Positions 1-8,120 are shown, counted from the first letter of the stretch. The stretch: 42,863 bases of DNA from Bacteroidetes bacterium HGW-Bacteroidetes-4 (GCA_002840905.1 PHDD01000029.1:1-42863); one strand, 5' to 3'. The notes: generated from the sequence alone by a model not told the origin. A program made the numbers and translations.

Positions 1-40
1 AAAGCATGCAATACTATTTATTGCCGAAATACTGCTTCTT

Positions 41-166
41 GGCACACATAAGAATAGTAGCCGACTGCGTGGCACTTTCTTGTCAAGTTACAAGAAAGTT
101 GAAACGGGCTACAACCCTTGAATTTACTGCTGTCACGGCTATTATTTTTATACATTGTTATGCCCC
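41..166 (-). repeat. attC-like folded end of the cassette-like module
   Basis: Read on the minus strand, this starts with GGGGCATAAC (rc of 157-166), which overlaps the last codons of the 148-726 gene. It then shows nested inverted repeats: 132-146 pairs imperfectly with 53-65 (AATAATAGCCG against AATAGTAGCCG), and 74-83 pairs perfectly with 90-99 (ACTTTCTTGT / ACAAGAAAGT). It closes near 41-52 with a TTATG...GCC motif. An imperfect long palindrome starting at the end of a gene with a CATAAC-type box is how integron attC sites are built. The right-hand core box is degenerate and there is no integrase in the window, so the attC call is inference. It may also act as a terminator for the gene. 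Confidence 0.4.
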
Positions 167-726
167 GTATTTTTTATCCAAAATCTCTTATCTTTTTTCT
201 TTTTGGCTTTATATCCCAAAAGCTTCAATAACGGAATGAGTCTCTCTTTTTCAATCCCAAGTTTCTCCACTAAGACCTTAATTTCTTCTTTTTCCTTATC
301 ATTAAAATATTTTTCAATCTTTTCAACGTCACTTAAGATGGTTTTGAATTTCTTTTCTTCATTAGGTTGCCCCTTAAATCCTTCAATAATCTTTCTTAGA
401 AGCTTTTTTACCACATTCGTAAAAGTGTCTCCAATTAATCCCGATGCAGCAGCTCCTATTGTGAACATTGCAAGTTTTGAATTTATAACAGCTTCAATAA
501 TGTCTGTTATCAGTTGTAATTCAAATTCGTGTCTTTTGGGTGGAAAATAACTCTCATAGATACCTACTATAACCGCATTCTTATATTCAAATTTTTCAAT
601 AAGCTCTGAATAATCATCATATAATTCTTCATTTTCATCAAAGCCTCGATTACTTACCTGAGTAACCGTATTTGAAATTCGATTCTCAATTTCCTGAAAT
701 TGTGGCGATTGATATAATTTTTCCAT
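148..726 (-). CDS. Hypothetical 192-aa protein, second gene of the cassette-like module
   Basis: I do not recognise a family. The N-terminal half (about 1-80) is acidic and looks helical. Residues 86-106 form one short hydrophobic, Gly/Ala-rich stretch that could insert into or lie on a membrane. The remainder is Lys/Glu-rich and probably helical, ending in a basic KKKKDK segment. The start lies 3 nt after the stop of the PPDK-domain gene upstream, so the two are surely co-transcribed and perhaps translationally coupled. The last codons run into the GGGGCATAAC motif that bounds the module, as often happens in integron cassettes. The region is visibly more AT-rich than the housekeeping genes further right, which suggests transfer. 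A function in defence or stress is possible but has no direct support. Confidence 0.7.
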   Translation of the reverse strand: MEKLYQSPQFQEIENRISNTVTQVSNRGFDENEELYDDYSELIEKFEYKNAVIVGIYESYFPPKRHEFELQLITDIIEAVINSKLAMFTIGAAASGLIGDTFTNVVKKLLRKIIEGFKGQPNEEKKFKTILSDVEKIEKYFNDKEKEEIKVLVEKLGIEKERLIPLLKLLGYKAKKKKDKRFWIKNTGHNNV

Positions 727-729
727 TTT

Positions 730-2190
730 TTAAAATATTAATGCTTGTCCTGAATTTGTTAATGAATCATTTTCAAGTAATTCTAATTCATGAGCATAGG
801 TATTAAGTCTAAAATTCTTTAATCTATCTTTTTTAGGTCTATTTACAAATTCAACAATTTCTTTATGTGAGGTAAGATTCTCTGAATACCAAGTCCAGAA
901 GTATTCTCGTTTCCTAAAGGTATTGTACAGTTTTGGAAGGTCTTTAGGCTTAATTATTTGGTCATTAATTTCGATATAAAGAGAAATTATATTATCACAT
1001 TTCAAAACAATACTTTCGCCATTGGGATTAGTAAAATCAAGAAAGCTTAGTTCATTCTCTGAATCAGTCTGTACTTCATAATAAATCTTAACTTTATAGA
1101 TATCAATCAGATTTGGAATATACTTACTAATATTAAAGTACTCTTCTCCAATAAGTTGATGGAATGAATTATTATCGTTTTTCATATTTCGAACACAACA
1201 CATCGGGTCTAATATTGGACGATAATATTTGTAATGATTATCTATCCCTATTTTATTAGACAATAGACGAAGTAATGTATTCCTTAGTCCCTGTAGAATT
1301 AATTTACTGTTTAAATCTTCATATTCCAATTTATTAAGGCTTTTATAGATATTCCGAATCTGTACGTCTGTTGGATGTACGAATGAAATGTAATCTTTAG
1401 TAGCTATACTTTTTTTCTCAGTCCCTTTTATATGAAAAGGTATGTTATGCAAAAAATAATCCCTAAGAATCCATGCTTTGCCAATATTATTGTCTCCAAG
1501 AACATTGGTGCAAATTGCTTTTTCAATTATCCTAGAAAAAACAAATAATTGTCTATTGTTTCGCCAATTGGGAACAGTAACATTACCCTTACCCATGTAT
1601 AAGTTTCCAAGACTTCCATTAATTGTAATCCAATCTCCTTCGTTTATTTTGTATCCATTAATAGAAGCTTTCCTCTCTTTCAAGTTTATATTTAATGAAC
1701 CTATCCCAGAAATACAAGGTTTCCCTATTCCTCTTGAAACTACAGCTGCATGCGAGGTCATTCCTCCCCTAGAAGTTATTACACCTTCAGATATAAAGAT
1801 TGCATTTAAATCTTCGGGAGAAACTTCAATACGACATAATATGCAACTATTTCCCTTCCTTTGAATTAAACTATCTGAATCAAAGAATATTTTTCCTGTA
1901 GTTGCACCTGGACTAGCAGGTAGACCCTTCCCTAGAATTTCTAATTCATTTTCATTCACAATGGGAGGTGTCAAAACTTCATCTATATCTCGAAATCTCA
2001 ATCTTGATATAGCTTCATTTAAATCAATAACTTTTTCGAAAAACAGGTCAATTGTAATTTTCAAGTTAGCTACACCCGTCCTTCTAGCTGGTCTAGCATT
2101 TAAAACCCATAATTTCCCATCTTGAATAGTAAATTCAATGTCAACGGCATCTTTGAAATGTTTTTCCAATTTAGTACTAATATCGTTCAT
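730..2190 (-). CDS. PPDK-type phosphohistidine (PEP-utilizers mobile) domain protein with an unknown C-terminal domain
   Basis: Residues about 9-75 match the end of the nucleotide-binding domain of pyruvate phosphate dikinase (DIEFTIQDGKLWVLNAR). Residues about 86-200 match its swivelling phosphohistidine domain (GLPASPGATTGKI, then RGGMTSHAAVV). The phospho-accepting His is at about 147. Neither the main ATP-grasp lobe (normally some 270 residues ahead) nor the PEP/pyruvate TIM barrel is present. Residues about 205-486 instead form a region I cannot assign, with a Cys-Cys pair (PMCCVRN) and mixed charge. In PPDK the His carries phosphate between ATP and PEP sites; alone, this protein would need a partner, act as a phosphate sink, or be a decoy. 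The start follows the boundary motif by about 20 nt, so the short N-terminus looks original to the module rather than a recent deletion. AT-rich and co-transcribed with the 192-aa gene. Confidence 0.8.
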   Translation of the reverse strand: MNDISTKLEKHFKDAVDIEFTIQDGKLWVLNARPARRTGVANLKITIDLFFEKVIDLNEAISRLRFRDIDEVLTPPIVNENELEILGKGLPASPGATTGKIFFDSDSLIQRKGNSCILCRIEVSPEDLNAIFISEGVITSRGGMTSHAAVVSRGIGKPCISGIGSLNINLKERKASINGYKINEGDWITINGSLGNLYMGKGNVTVPNWRNNRQLFVFSRIIEKAICTNVLGDNNIGKAWILRDYFLHNIPFHIKGTEKKSIATKDYISFVHPTDVQIRNIYKSLNKLEYEDLNSKLILQGLRNTLLRLLSNKIGIDNHYKYYRPILDPMCCVRNMKNDNNSFHQLIGEEYFNISKYIPNLIDIYKVKIYYEVQTDSENELSFLDFTNPNGESIVLKCDNIISLYIEINDQIIKPKDLPKLYNTFRKREYFWTWYSENLTSHKEIVEFVNRPKKDRLKNFRLNTYAHELELLENDSLTNSGQALIF

Positions 2191-2209
2191 TGTGTCTCTT
2201 ATTCAATAT

Positions 2210-2295
2210 GGGGCATAACTACAAGATAAACGCACCTCACTTCCCTATATCACCCCAAATTTGGTATGATATATGCACCCAGTTGCGTTTATCTT
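2210..2295 (-). repeat. Nested inverted repeat at the upstream edge of the module (attC-like half)
   Basis: A perfect 12-bp inverted repeat (AAGATAAACGCA at 2223-2234, TGCGTTTATCTT at 2284-2295) encloses a second one (TATATCA / TGATATA) and the palindrome CCAAATTTGG. On its gene side it is joined to GTTATGCCCC (rc of 2210-2219). That 10-mer recurs inverted at 157-166, at the other end of the two-gene unit. The R'/L'-like order (GTTATGCC, then an inner arm containing GCGTTT/AAACGC) resembles integron attC sites, but the outer partner box (CATATAG) lacks the usual AAC. The resemblance is by eye only. Confidence 0.45.
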
Positions 2296-2725
2296 TACTA
2301 TATGTGCTATTTGGGTTCATGTTTTTTTTGTTTAGTTAACCAAAGCTATAAAATAATTTCTTAAGCCGGGTAAGTTTGCCGTTTTTTATACAAGAACGTA
2401 CCTTACCGGCTGCTGCATACCCTTCGTCTGCCGGCATTTTGCCGGTTCGAATTTAGATACCAGATTAAAGACATAAGAAAGACGGAGAATGGATTACGAA
2501 GACGGGTTGCCTGATTTTTATTTTTGATTGTGTTCCATGAGGAGTTCATTGTTTTTGATTATTTGTTATTTGAAAATTGTTCCTTATTCCTCGATATCCG
2601 GTTGCACACTGTCGCCTTTTGCAGTGCATGGCATGCAGGTATTTTATGGCAGGTTACTGCTTGCACCGCTTTGATTGGCGGGTTTTGGTTTTCTACCATG
2701 CTTTAACCCCTCCGGGGTTATTTGT
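2296..2725. other. Gene-free gap with two hairpins
   Basis: I see no credible gene here. Two inverted repeats stand out. One is AGCCGGGTAAG at 2364-2374 with CTTACCGGCT at 2402-2411 (10 bp, one bulge). The other is CCGGCA at 2431-2436 with TGCCGG at 2440-2445. Neither is followed by a T-run, so they are not obvious terminators. They could be remains of further recombination sites like those flanking 157-2219, but that is speculation. Confidence 0.4.
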
Positions 2726-2844
2726 TATTCACTGTTCATTACTAATTGCAAATTGTTCATTGATAATTGGAATTTAGCTGCCAACTGCACACTGCTACTG
2801 TGGACTAATTGATCATTGTTCATTGCAAATTGATCATTGCAAGC
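2726..2844 (+). repeat. Degenerate heptanucleotide array (TGNNNAT-like) upstream of the U32 gene
   Basis: The sequence can be read as units of 7 nt nearly throughout. 2726-2774 gives TATTCAC, TGTTCAT, TACTAAT, TGCAAAT, TGTTCAT, TGATAAT, TGGAATT. 2779-2799 gives TGCCAAC, TGCACAC, TGCTACT. 2803-2844 continues with GACTAAT, TGATCAT, TGTTCAT, TGCAAAT, TGATCAT, TGCAAGC. The -33 box of the U32 promoter falls inside the last units. It shares its period and some units (TATTCAC) with the array at 23297-23387. Confidence 0.6.
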
Positions 2845-2859
2845 AGCTTTGTATATTTG
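2830..2859 (+). promoter_or_regulatory. Bacteroidota-type promoter of the U32 gene
   Basis: TTG at 2830-2832, a 19-nt spacer, then TATATTTG at 2852-2859 fit the Bacteroidota -33/-7 form. The predicted transcript starts near 2866, giving a leader of only about 13 nt before the ATG at 2879. This supports that start codon over the upstream in-frame TTG at 2837. Confidence 0.6.
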
Positions 2860-2878
2860 CAGACTAAAAACTGTTAGA

Positions 2879-4855
2879 ATGTACAAACCCGAACTCTTGT
2901 TACCTGCAGGTAAGATTGAATCGTTTTATGCTGCCCTGCAAGGGGGTGCCGATGCAGTGTACCTGGGGCTCAAAGACTTTAATGCACGCAACCGTGCTGC
3001 CAATTTTTCTGAAAGTCAGCTTTTACAGCTAATTGACGAAGCGCACCGGCAAAATGTAAAGGTTTACCTCACCTTAAATACCGTGATTAAGAACGCTGAG
3101 TTGCCTGCATTAACAGAGTTGCTTTGGTTTTTGTCAAACACTCACATCGATGCTGTAATTATTCAGGATTGGGGTACTTTTTTTCTGCTCCGGGAGTTCT
3201 TTCCCCGGCTTACGGTACATGCCAGTACCCAAATGGGGAATCACAACTCGGCTGGGGCCGAATACAGCCGCCAATTGGGTTTTAAACGGGTGATTCTGGC
3301 CCGCGAACTAACGCTTGCCGAGCTTACCGGCATACAAAAAAACACCACCATCGAGACCGAAGTATTTGTTCACGGCGCTTTGTGTTATTCTTTTTCGGGT
3401 ATGTGCCTATTCAGCAGTTACCTGGGCGGTGCCGGAGCCAACCGGGGCATGTGTGCGCAGCCCTGTCGTCGTTTTTACAACGATGCCGATGATAAAAAGC
3501 TGATTTTTAGCCTGAAAGACAACGAACTCATCGACTACCTCCCCGATATCATGACCCTGGGAGTGCATTCGCTCAAGGTAGAAGGACGTTTAAAATCGGC
3601 CGAGTACGTTTATCGGGTGGCCCGGGCTTATCGCCTGCTGATTGATCATCCCGAACGAATAAACGAAGCCAAAGAATTGCTGGCCATGGATATGGGGCGC
3701 GATAAAACGGCCTGGTTTTATTCCGACCGCTTAAACGATGCCATTACCAGGCATCCGGGAACGGGCATCCCACTGGGAACCATTCATTCCATCGACAAAA
3801 AACAACTTACCCTTTCAACAAGCCATGAGCTTAAAACAGGATACAGGCTACGGGTACGAACCCAAAACGACAGCGAAGCTTTAAGTTTTACTGTCGATGC
3901 TATTGTTTCCCAAAGTAAAGGGCTGGTAACGCTTCGTCCGGCAGTGCCCGGACTAAAACCCGGAATGGAACTGATGCTGGCAGGAACCCAAAGCTACCGT
4001 TTTCCGTCGAAACTTAAAACCTCCCAAACAATTGCACCCAAACCCATGCCTGCGCCATTAAAACAAAACATGTTAAAGCGATTAAACAATCCAGGCAGCA
4101 AACAGTCGGCTTCACTTTTTTTGCGTATTGCCGATAAGGATTGGCTGCAGTTTATAAATTTTCAGTACATCGACTATTTGCTTATTCAGCCTACAAAAAG
4201 CGATCTGGAAACCTGGACCAAATGGCTGCCACAACAAGTAAAACAGCATCAGGATAAAATCTGGTTCGAACTGCCACAGTTTATCTCCGAAAAACAGCTC
4301 GATTTTTATCGCAATAAACTTAAACAATTAAGCGAGGACGGCTTTACGCGTTTTGTATTGAGTCACCTCTCGCAAAAGCTGCTGCTCCCTGAAAACAGTA
4401 TGTTTGCTGCCAATGAAAATGTTTATGTATACAACGATGCGGCCGTAAACCTCCTGCAGGCTGAAGGTGCCCAATGGCTTTGCAGTCCGTTTGAAAACGA
4501 TATGGATAATTTAATTCAGGGAAAAAGTCGTCAACAGTTACTGCCGCTGTACTTCTACCCCAAACTGTTTTATTCGCGGCAACCGGTGTCACTTAGCCAA
4601 GCAGGTTTTAGCGACGATAAAAATCCATACCGTCGTGTGGTACGCAACGGCATCACGCACATACTGCCCTTGGTTCCGGTTGCCCTGACCCAATACCGCA
4701 ATAAACTTGAAAACCTGGGTTTTAACCAATTTTTGATCGATTTAAGCTTTGAGGAGCCTTCAAAAACCACCCTAAAACGGATATTCGGCAAACTAAAAAA
4801 ATCGGAAGCCATTCAACCCTCAACAGGATTTAATTTTAAGAAAGGATTAAAGTAA
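2879..4855 (+). CDS. Peptidase U32 family protein (RlhA/YegQ-like)
   Basis: The N-terminal half (about 1-320) is a U32 domain: it opens with PELLLPAGKIESFYAALQ and GADAVYLGLKDFNAR, as in E. coli RlhA. The family signature is at about residues 165-185 (EVFVHGALCYSFSGMC), with further Cys in GMCAQPCRR. In RlhA and TrhP these enzymes act in prephenate-dependent hydroxylation of 23S rRNA or tRNA, and the conserved Cys are thought to bind iron-sulfur. Others were described as collagenases. The C-terminal 300 residues are the divergent extension seen in long U32 members. I start it at the ATG at 2879 because the promoter lies just ahead. Likely a cytoplasmic RNA-modifying enzyme; the exact substrate is open. 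Convergent with purA. Confidence 0.85.
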   Translation: MYKPELLLPAGKIESFYAALQGGADAVYLGLKDFNARNRAANFSESQLLQLIDEAHRQNVKVYLTLNTVIKNAELPALTELLWFLSNTHIDAVIIQDWGTFFLLREFFPRLTVHASTQMGNHNSAGAEYSRQLGFKRVILARELTLAELTGIQKNTTIETEVFVHGALCYSFSGMCLFSSYLGGAGANRGMCAQPCRRFYNDADDKKLIFSLKDNELIDYLPDIMTLGVHSLKVEGRLKSAEYVYRVARAYRLLIDHPERINEAKELLAMDMGRDKTAWFYSDRLNDAITRHPGTGIPLGTIHSIDKKQLTLSTSHELKTGYRLRVRTQNDSEALSFTVDAIVSQSKGLVTLRPAVPGLKPGMELMLAGTQSYRFPSKLKTSQTIAPKPMPAPLKQNMLKRLNNPGSKQSASLFLRIADKDWLQFINFQYIDYLLIQPTKSDLETWTKWLPQQVKQHQDKIWFELPQFISEKQLDFYRNKLKQLSEDGFTRFVLSHLSQKLLLPENSMFAANENVYVYNDAAVNLLQAEGAQWLCSPFENDMDNLIQGKSRQQLLPLYFYPKLFYSRQPVSLSQAGFSDDKNPYRRVVRNGITHILPLVPVALTQYRNKLENLGFNQFLIDLSFEEPSKTTLKRIFGKLKKSEAIQPSTGFNFKKGLK

Positions 4856-4962
4856 GTACCTCTAAATCATAATTAAGGCATAACTTTTTGTAATTATACC
4901 ATCATTACCAGAAATCAGAAAAGCAATAGAAAGAATAGTTACAGAATCACAAGTTGTTAAAA

Positions 4963-6231
4963 CTACCTTAATATGGTCGCATCGCGATCGGGACCAACCG
5001 AAACAATGGTTACGGGAACTCCGGTTTCGCTTTCAATAAAACGGATGTAGTTCATCAGTTCAACCGGCAAATCAGCTTCGGAGTTTTTACAGGTAATATC
5101 GCATTTCCAGCCCTTGAATTCTCGGTACACGGGCTCAATCTCCTGTTCAATATCGTAGGGAAAATAATCGCAAATTTCGCCATTAATTTTATAAGCTACT
5201 GCCACTTTCAGGGTTTCAAAACTATCGAGCACATCGGCTTTGGTCATAATTAAACCGGTAACACCGTTCAGCATCACACTGTACTTCAGGGCCACCAGGT
5301 CGAGCCATCCGCAGCGGCGGGGTCGTCCGGTGGTAGCACCGTATTCGTGGCCAATATCGCGCAGTTTTTGCCCGGTTTCGTCGAACAATTCGGTGGGAAA
5401 AGGACCCGAACCCACCCGGGTGCAATAAGCTTTAAATATACCCAGCACTCCGCCAATGCTATGGGGGGCAATACCCATTCCGGTACAGGCACCGGCACAA
5501 ATAGTGTTCGACGAAGTGACAAACGGATATGAACCAAAATCGATATCGAGCATGGAACCCTGAGCACCTTCGGCCAGAATTTTTGTGTCGGCTTCGCGGA
5601 TGTATTGATTAATTACCTGCTCACTGTCGATAAGTGAAAAGCGTTTCAGGAATTCAATACTTTCAAACCATTCGGCTTCAAGGGCTTCCAACTGATAATC
5701 GAAATTATATAACGAGAGTTGCTTTACATGGAGCGCTTTTAAGGTTTCGTATTTTTCGCGGAAGTTAGCTTGCAAAATATCACCCACACGCAAGGCATTC
5801 CGACCTGCCTTATCGGTATAAGCCGGTCCGATACCTTTTAAGGTTGAGCCAATTTTTGAGGCGCCTTTGGATTGTTCCATAGCACCATCGAGAATTTTAT
5901 GGGTAGGTAAAATTAAATTGGCTTTTTTTGCCAGACTAAGTCGTTGCGGTACGTCAATACCAAATTTACTTTCAATTTCAAGTACTTCCTGCCTGAAAAT
6001 TACCGGATCGAGTACCACCCCGTTTCCAATAATATTTTTTGTGTTCTGGTGAAAGATGCCCGAAGGAATCAGATGCAACACGTGCTTCATGTTATTAAAC
6101 TCCAGACTGTGACCTGCATTGGCTCCTCCCTGAAAACGGGTAACCACCTGATAATTGGGGGTAAGCACATCCACAATTTTTCCTTTTCCTTCGTCGCCCC
6201 ATTGAAGCCCTAATAATACATCAACCTTCAT
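4963..6231 (-). CDS. purA: Adenylosuccinate synthetase
   Basis: Catalyses the GTP-dependent joining of IMP and aspartate to adenylosuccinate, the first committed step from IMP to AMP. The P-loop-like GLQWGDEGKGKIVD opens the protein, with the catalytic Asp and the GNGVVLDP and AHSLEF motifs following. Mid-protein ILAEGAQGSMLDIDFGSYPFVT and the CTRVGSGPFPTEL segment are typical of the family. At 422 residues it has the usual full length, so the annotation is secure. Cytoplasmic. It sits downstream of the Fur-family gene on the same strand, but a terminator at 6381-6404 separates them, so purA is probably transcribed on its own. Confidence 0.97.
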   Translation of the reverse strand: MKVDVLLGLQWGDEGKGKIVDVLTPNYQVVTRFQGGANAGHSLEFNNMKHVLHLIPSGIFHQNTKNIIGNGVVLDPVIFRQEVLEIESKFGIDVPQRLSLAKKANLILPTHKILDGAMEQSKGASKIGSTLKGIGPAYTDKAGRNALRVGDILQANFREKYETLKALHVKQLSLYNFDYQLEALEAEWFESIEFLKRFSLIDSEQVINQYIREADTKILAEGAQGSMLDIDFGSYPFVTSSNTICAGACTGMGIAPHSIGGVLGIFKAYCTRVGSGPFPTELFDETGQKLRDIGHEYGATTGRPRRCGWLDLVALKYSVMLNGVTGLIMTKADVLDSFETLKVAVAYKINGEICDYFPYDIEQEIEPVYREFKGWKCDITCKNSEADLPVELMNYIRFIESETGVPVTIVSVGPDRDATILR

Positions 6232-6380
6232 TTCTTTTTATTTTAAAAACACAAAAACGCTTTAAAGCAGACAGAATCTCCTTATTAATAATTGTTTATT
6301 GGTTGGACATCTACTAAAATTCCAGCCCCGAATTTACTAATTATTTTTTGTATTCGGGAAACCTGTACGCAGATGTTCAT

Positions 6381-6404
6381 AAAAAAATCCCCTTATCGGG
6401 GATT
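6381..6404 (-). terminator. Intrinsic terminator after the Fur-family gene
   Basis: AATCCCC (6386-6392) and GGGGATT (6398-6404) form a 7-bp stem with a 5-nt loop. Read on the minus strand it is followed by seven T residues. It lies 23 nt past the stop of the Fur-family gene. Confidence 0.85.
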
Positions 6405-6426
6405 CTTTCAGGTTGTTATCGCAAGT

Positions 6427-6921
6427 CTATTTTTTCTCTTTTTTGGCAAGTTCTGTCTTGCACCTGGCGCAAACTCCGTAACAATAGAGGGCGTGGTACT
6501 GCAACTCAAAACCATGTTGTTTGGCTGCCCGCTCTTCAATATCATCGACCCTTGGATCGCAAAACTCGGTAACCTTACCGCAGTTGGTGCATATCAGGTG
6601 ATCATGGGGCGCACAATTGTAAGCTTTTTCGAACTGGGCAATGTTTTTACCAAACTGATGTTTGATAACCAGGTTACAATCCAACAAAATCTCGATGGTA
6701 TTGTACAGGGTAGCCCTGCTCACCCGGTAGTTTTTATTTTTCATGTGAATGTAGAGTGTCTCGATGTCGAAATGCCCGTCGCGGTTGTATATCTCATCGA
6801 GAATAGCAAAACGTTCAGGGGTTTTGCGATGCCCCTTGCGTTCCAAATATTTGATAAAGATATCCTTTACCTTTTCGTTTACTGCATCCATTTTAAGTAC
6901 TTCAAAATGTTCCTTATTCAT
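6427..6921 (-). CDS. Fur-family metal- or peroxide-responsive transcriptional regulator
   Basis: A 164-aa Fur/PerR/Zur-type repressor. Residues about 12-90 are the winged helix, with [14 protein letters not shown] and the recognition helix SRATLYNT (about 69-75). His50 in GHFDIETLY fits the regulatory metal site. The dimerisation domain has [12 protein letters not shown] (His106, Asp107, His108, Cys111, Cys114) and a second CxxC (Cys151, Cys154). Together these four Cys form the structural zinc site. The family binds DNA when metal-loaded, or when not oxidised in PerR. Which metal it senses cannot be read from the sequence. A CDF metal exporter is transcribed divergently from the 158-nt gap, making it a natural target. 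ATG at 6921 is used; Met11 is an alternative. Confidence 0.92.
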   Translation of the reverse strand: MNKEHFEVLKMDAVNEKVKDIFIKYLERKGHRKTPERFAILDEIYNRDGHFDIETLYIHMKNKNYRVSRATLYNTIEILLDCNLVIKHQFGKNIAQFEKAYNCAPHDHLICTNCGKVTEFCDPRVDDIEERAAKQHGFELQYHALYCYGVCARCKTELAKKEKK

Positions 6922-6947
6922 ATGTAGTCTAATTCAAAATAAGAGCT

Positions 6948-6955
6948 CAAATTTA
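6948..6955 (-). promoter_or_regulatory. Putative -7 box of the Fur-family gene
   Basis: Minus-strand TAAATTTG, a TANNTTTG match 26 nt from the ATG at 6921. No matching -33 box is seen at the expected distance. Confidence 0.35.
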
Positions 6956-7079
6956 AACTATTTTTTTGTTTATTGCGGCTTTTTATGAATAAATTGGCAC
7001 CAAAAATAAAGCTCTTTGTTTACATGCAAAAAAAAACAAAATAAACAAAGAAGACTTTGTTTTGTACCTTAATCCAAAA

Positions 7080-7712
7080 ATGCCTATGGATGCTTTAGAA
7101 AAACATAAGGAAAAAATGACCCTTTGGGTGGTGTTGCTCACGGCAGTAACCATGTTGGTTGAAATTATATACGGAATAAGTACACATTCCATGGCACTTT
7201 TAGCCGACGGCATTCATATGGGTTCACACGTGCTGGCCATTGGTTTGAGCTGGCTGGCTTATGTAATGGTTCGTAAATTATCGGGCAAGGCTTCGTTTAC
7301 GGGTTCGTCAGAAAAAATACTTTCTCTTTCGGGATTTGCCAGCGGTTTATTTCTGTTATTCTTTGCTTTTTTTATCATTTTCGAAGCTTTTCAGCGTCTG
7401 CTAAATCCTCTCGAAATTGCTTACCGCGAAGCCATTTTGGTTGCAGTAATTGGATTGGTGGTAAACATGGCCAGTGCTTTGCTGCTGCATCACAATCCTG
7501 AACAGGGCGACCATAACCTTAGGGCTGCCTACCTCCATGTAATTGCTGATGCTTTTACCAGTGTGGCTGCTATTTCCGGCTTGCTCACGGCAAAGTTCTG
7601 GGGTATCTATTGGGCCGATTCACTCATTGCCCTCATCAGTTCGGCGGTTATTATCAAGTGGTCGCTGAGTTTACTTCGCGATACCGGAAAAAGCCTGCTC
7701 GATATGGATTAA
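7080..7712 (+). CDS. Cation diffusion facilitator (CDF) metal exporter, membrane domain only
   Basis: A 210-residue integral membrane protein with about six hydrophobic helices. The metal-site helices are recognisable: helix II has LADGIHMGSH (Asp43, His46, His50) and helix V has HVIADAFTSV (His and Asp four apart). This resembles DmeF-type cobalt/nickel exporters more than ZitB zinc exporters, though specificity is uncertain. CDF proteins exchange cytoplasmic divalent metal for protons. It ends right after helix VI (LLRDTGKSLLDMD), so the usual cytoplasmic ferredoxin-like C-terminal domain of about 80-90 residues is absent. No continuation in another frame was found. I chose the ATG at 7080; an upstream TTG in frame looks spurious. 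Divergent from the Fur-family gene, which may control it. Confidence 0.88.
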   Translation: MPMDALEKHKEKMTLWVVLLTAVTMLVEIIYGISTHSMALLADGIHMGSHVLAIGLSWLAYVMVRKLSGKASFTGSSEKILSLSGFASGLFLLFFAFFIIFEAFQRLLNPLEIAYREAILVAVIGLVVNMASALLLHHNPEQGDHNLRAAYLHVIADAFTSVAAISGLLTAKFWGIYWADSLIALISSAVIIKWSLSLLRDTGKSLLDMD

Positions 7713-8120
7713 TCCTATTCTCTACCGGATTTATTTCCCCAAGCGGCAATGTATTCCTGAATCCGGAAAAAATAAGGGATATTTTCTAAAACCTTATGCA
7801 GATGCATGCTTTAGAATCAATAAAGCTTTTCGAATCGGTTAGACGGATTCCTTTGCCAATTCCAAAAAAATGCGGCAACAAAAAAGCCATTTCTTTTACT
7901 ATATATCCATACTCGGGTTCAATGGCTCAACATGCAATAAATAAAAACCTTATCTAGAGCTTTTGCAATACCAGAAAACAAATCTCTTCCATTTTTCAAC
8001 TGAATAACATAAGTTTTACATTTTCATTCTCCGTTTAAAAATGTAATCTTTGAGTTTTGCATGCGACTAAATAATCCATAAAGTCATTATGCAAACTACA
8101 TAAATCAATAATTCAGAACA
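7713..8120. other. Gene-free gap between the CDF exporter and DPP-IV
   Basis: I see no credible gene. CCGGATT at 7725-7731 and AATCCGG at 7760-7766 could form a 7-bp stem, but the 28-nt loop and lack of a T-run make it a poor terminator. The last 100 nt are AT-rich and presumably hold the DPP-IV promoter. The nearest box is TAATCTTTG, one base longer than the consensus form. Confidence 0.4.

Noticed and set aside
730..2190. Complete pyruvate phosphate dikinase or rifampin phosphotransferase
   Set aside because: The ATP-grasp lobe and PEP/pyruvate barrel are absent and the C-terminal half does not resemble either enzyme.
1..2300. An insertion sequence
   Set aside because: No transposase-like protein and no target-site duplication visible at the inverted 10-mers.
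2524..2777. Two short overlapping plus-strand frames
   Set aside because: They run through hairpin and heptamer-repeat DNA, have no start signals and overlap each other in different frames.
4877..4884. Another GGCATAAC near the U32/purA junction
   Set aside because: An isolated 8-mer without the extended GTTATGCCCC or the inverted repeats, so probably chance.
6292..6927. A long plus-strand open frame of 211 codons
   Set aside because: It is antisense to the clear Fur-family gene, and its sequence has no sensible family features.
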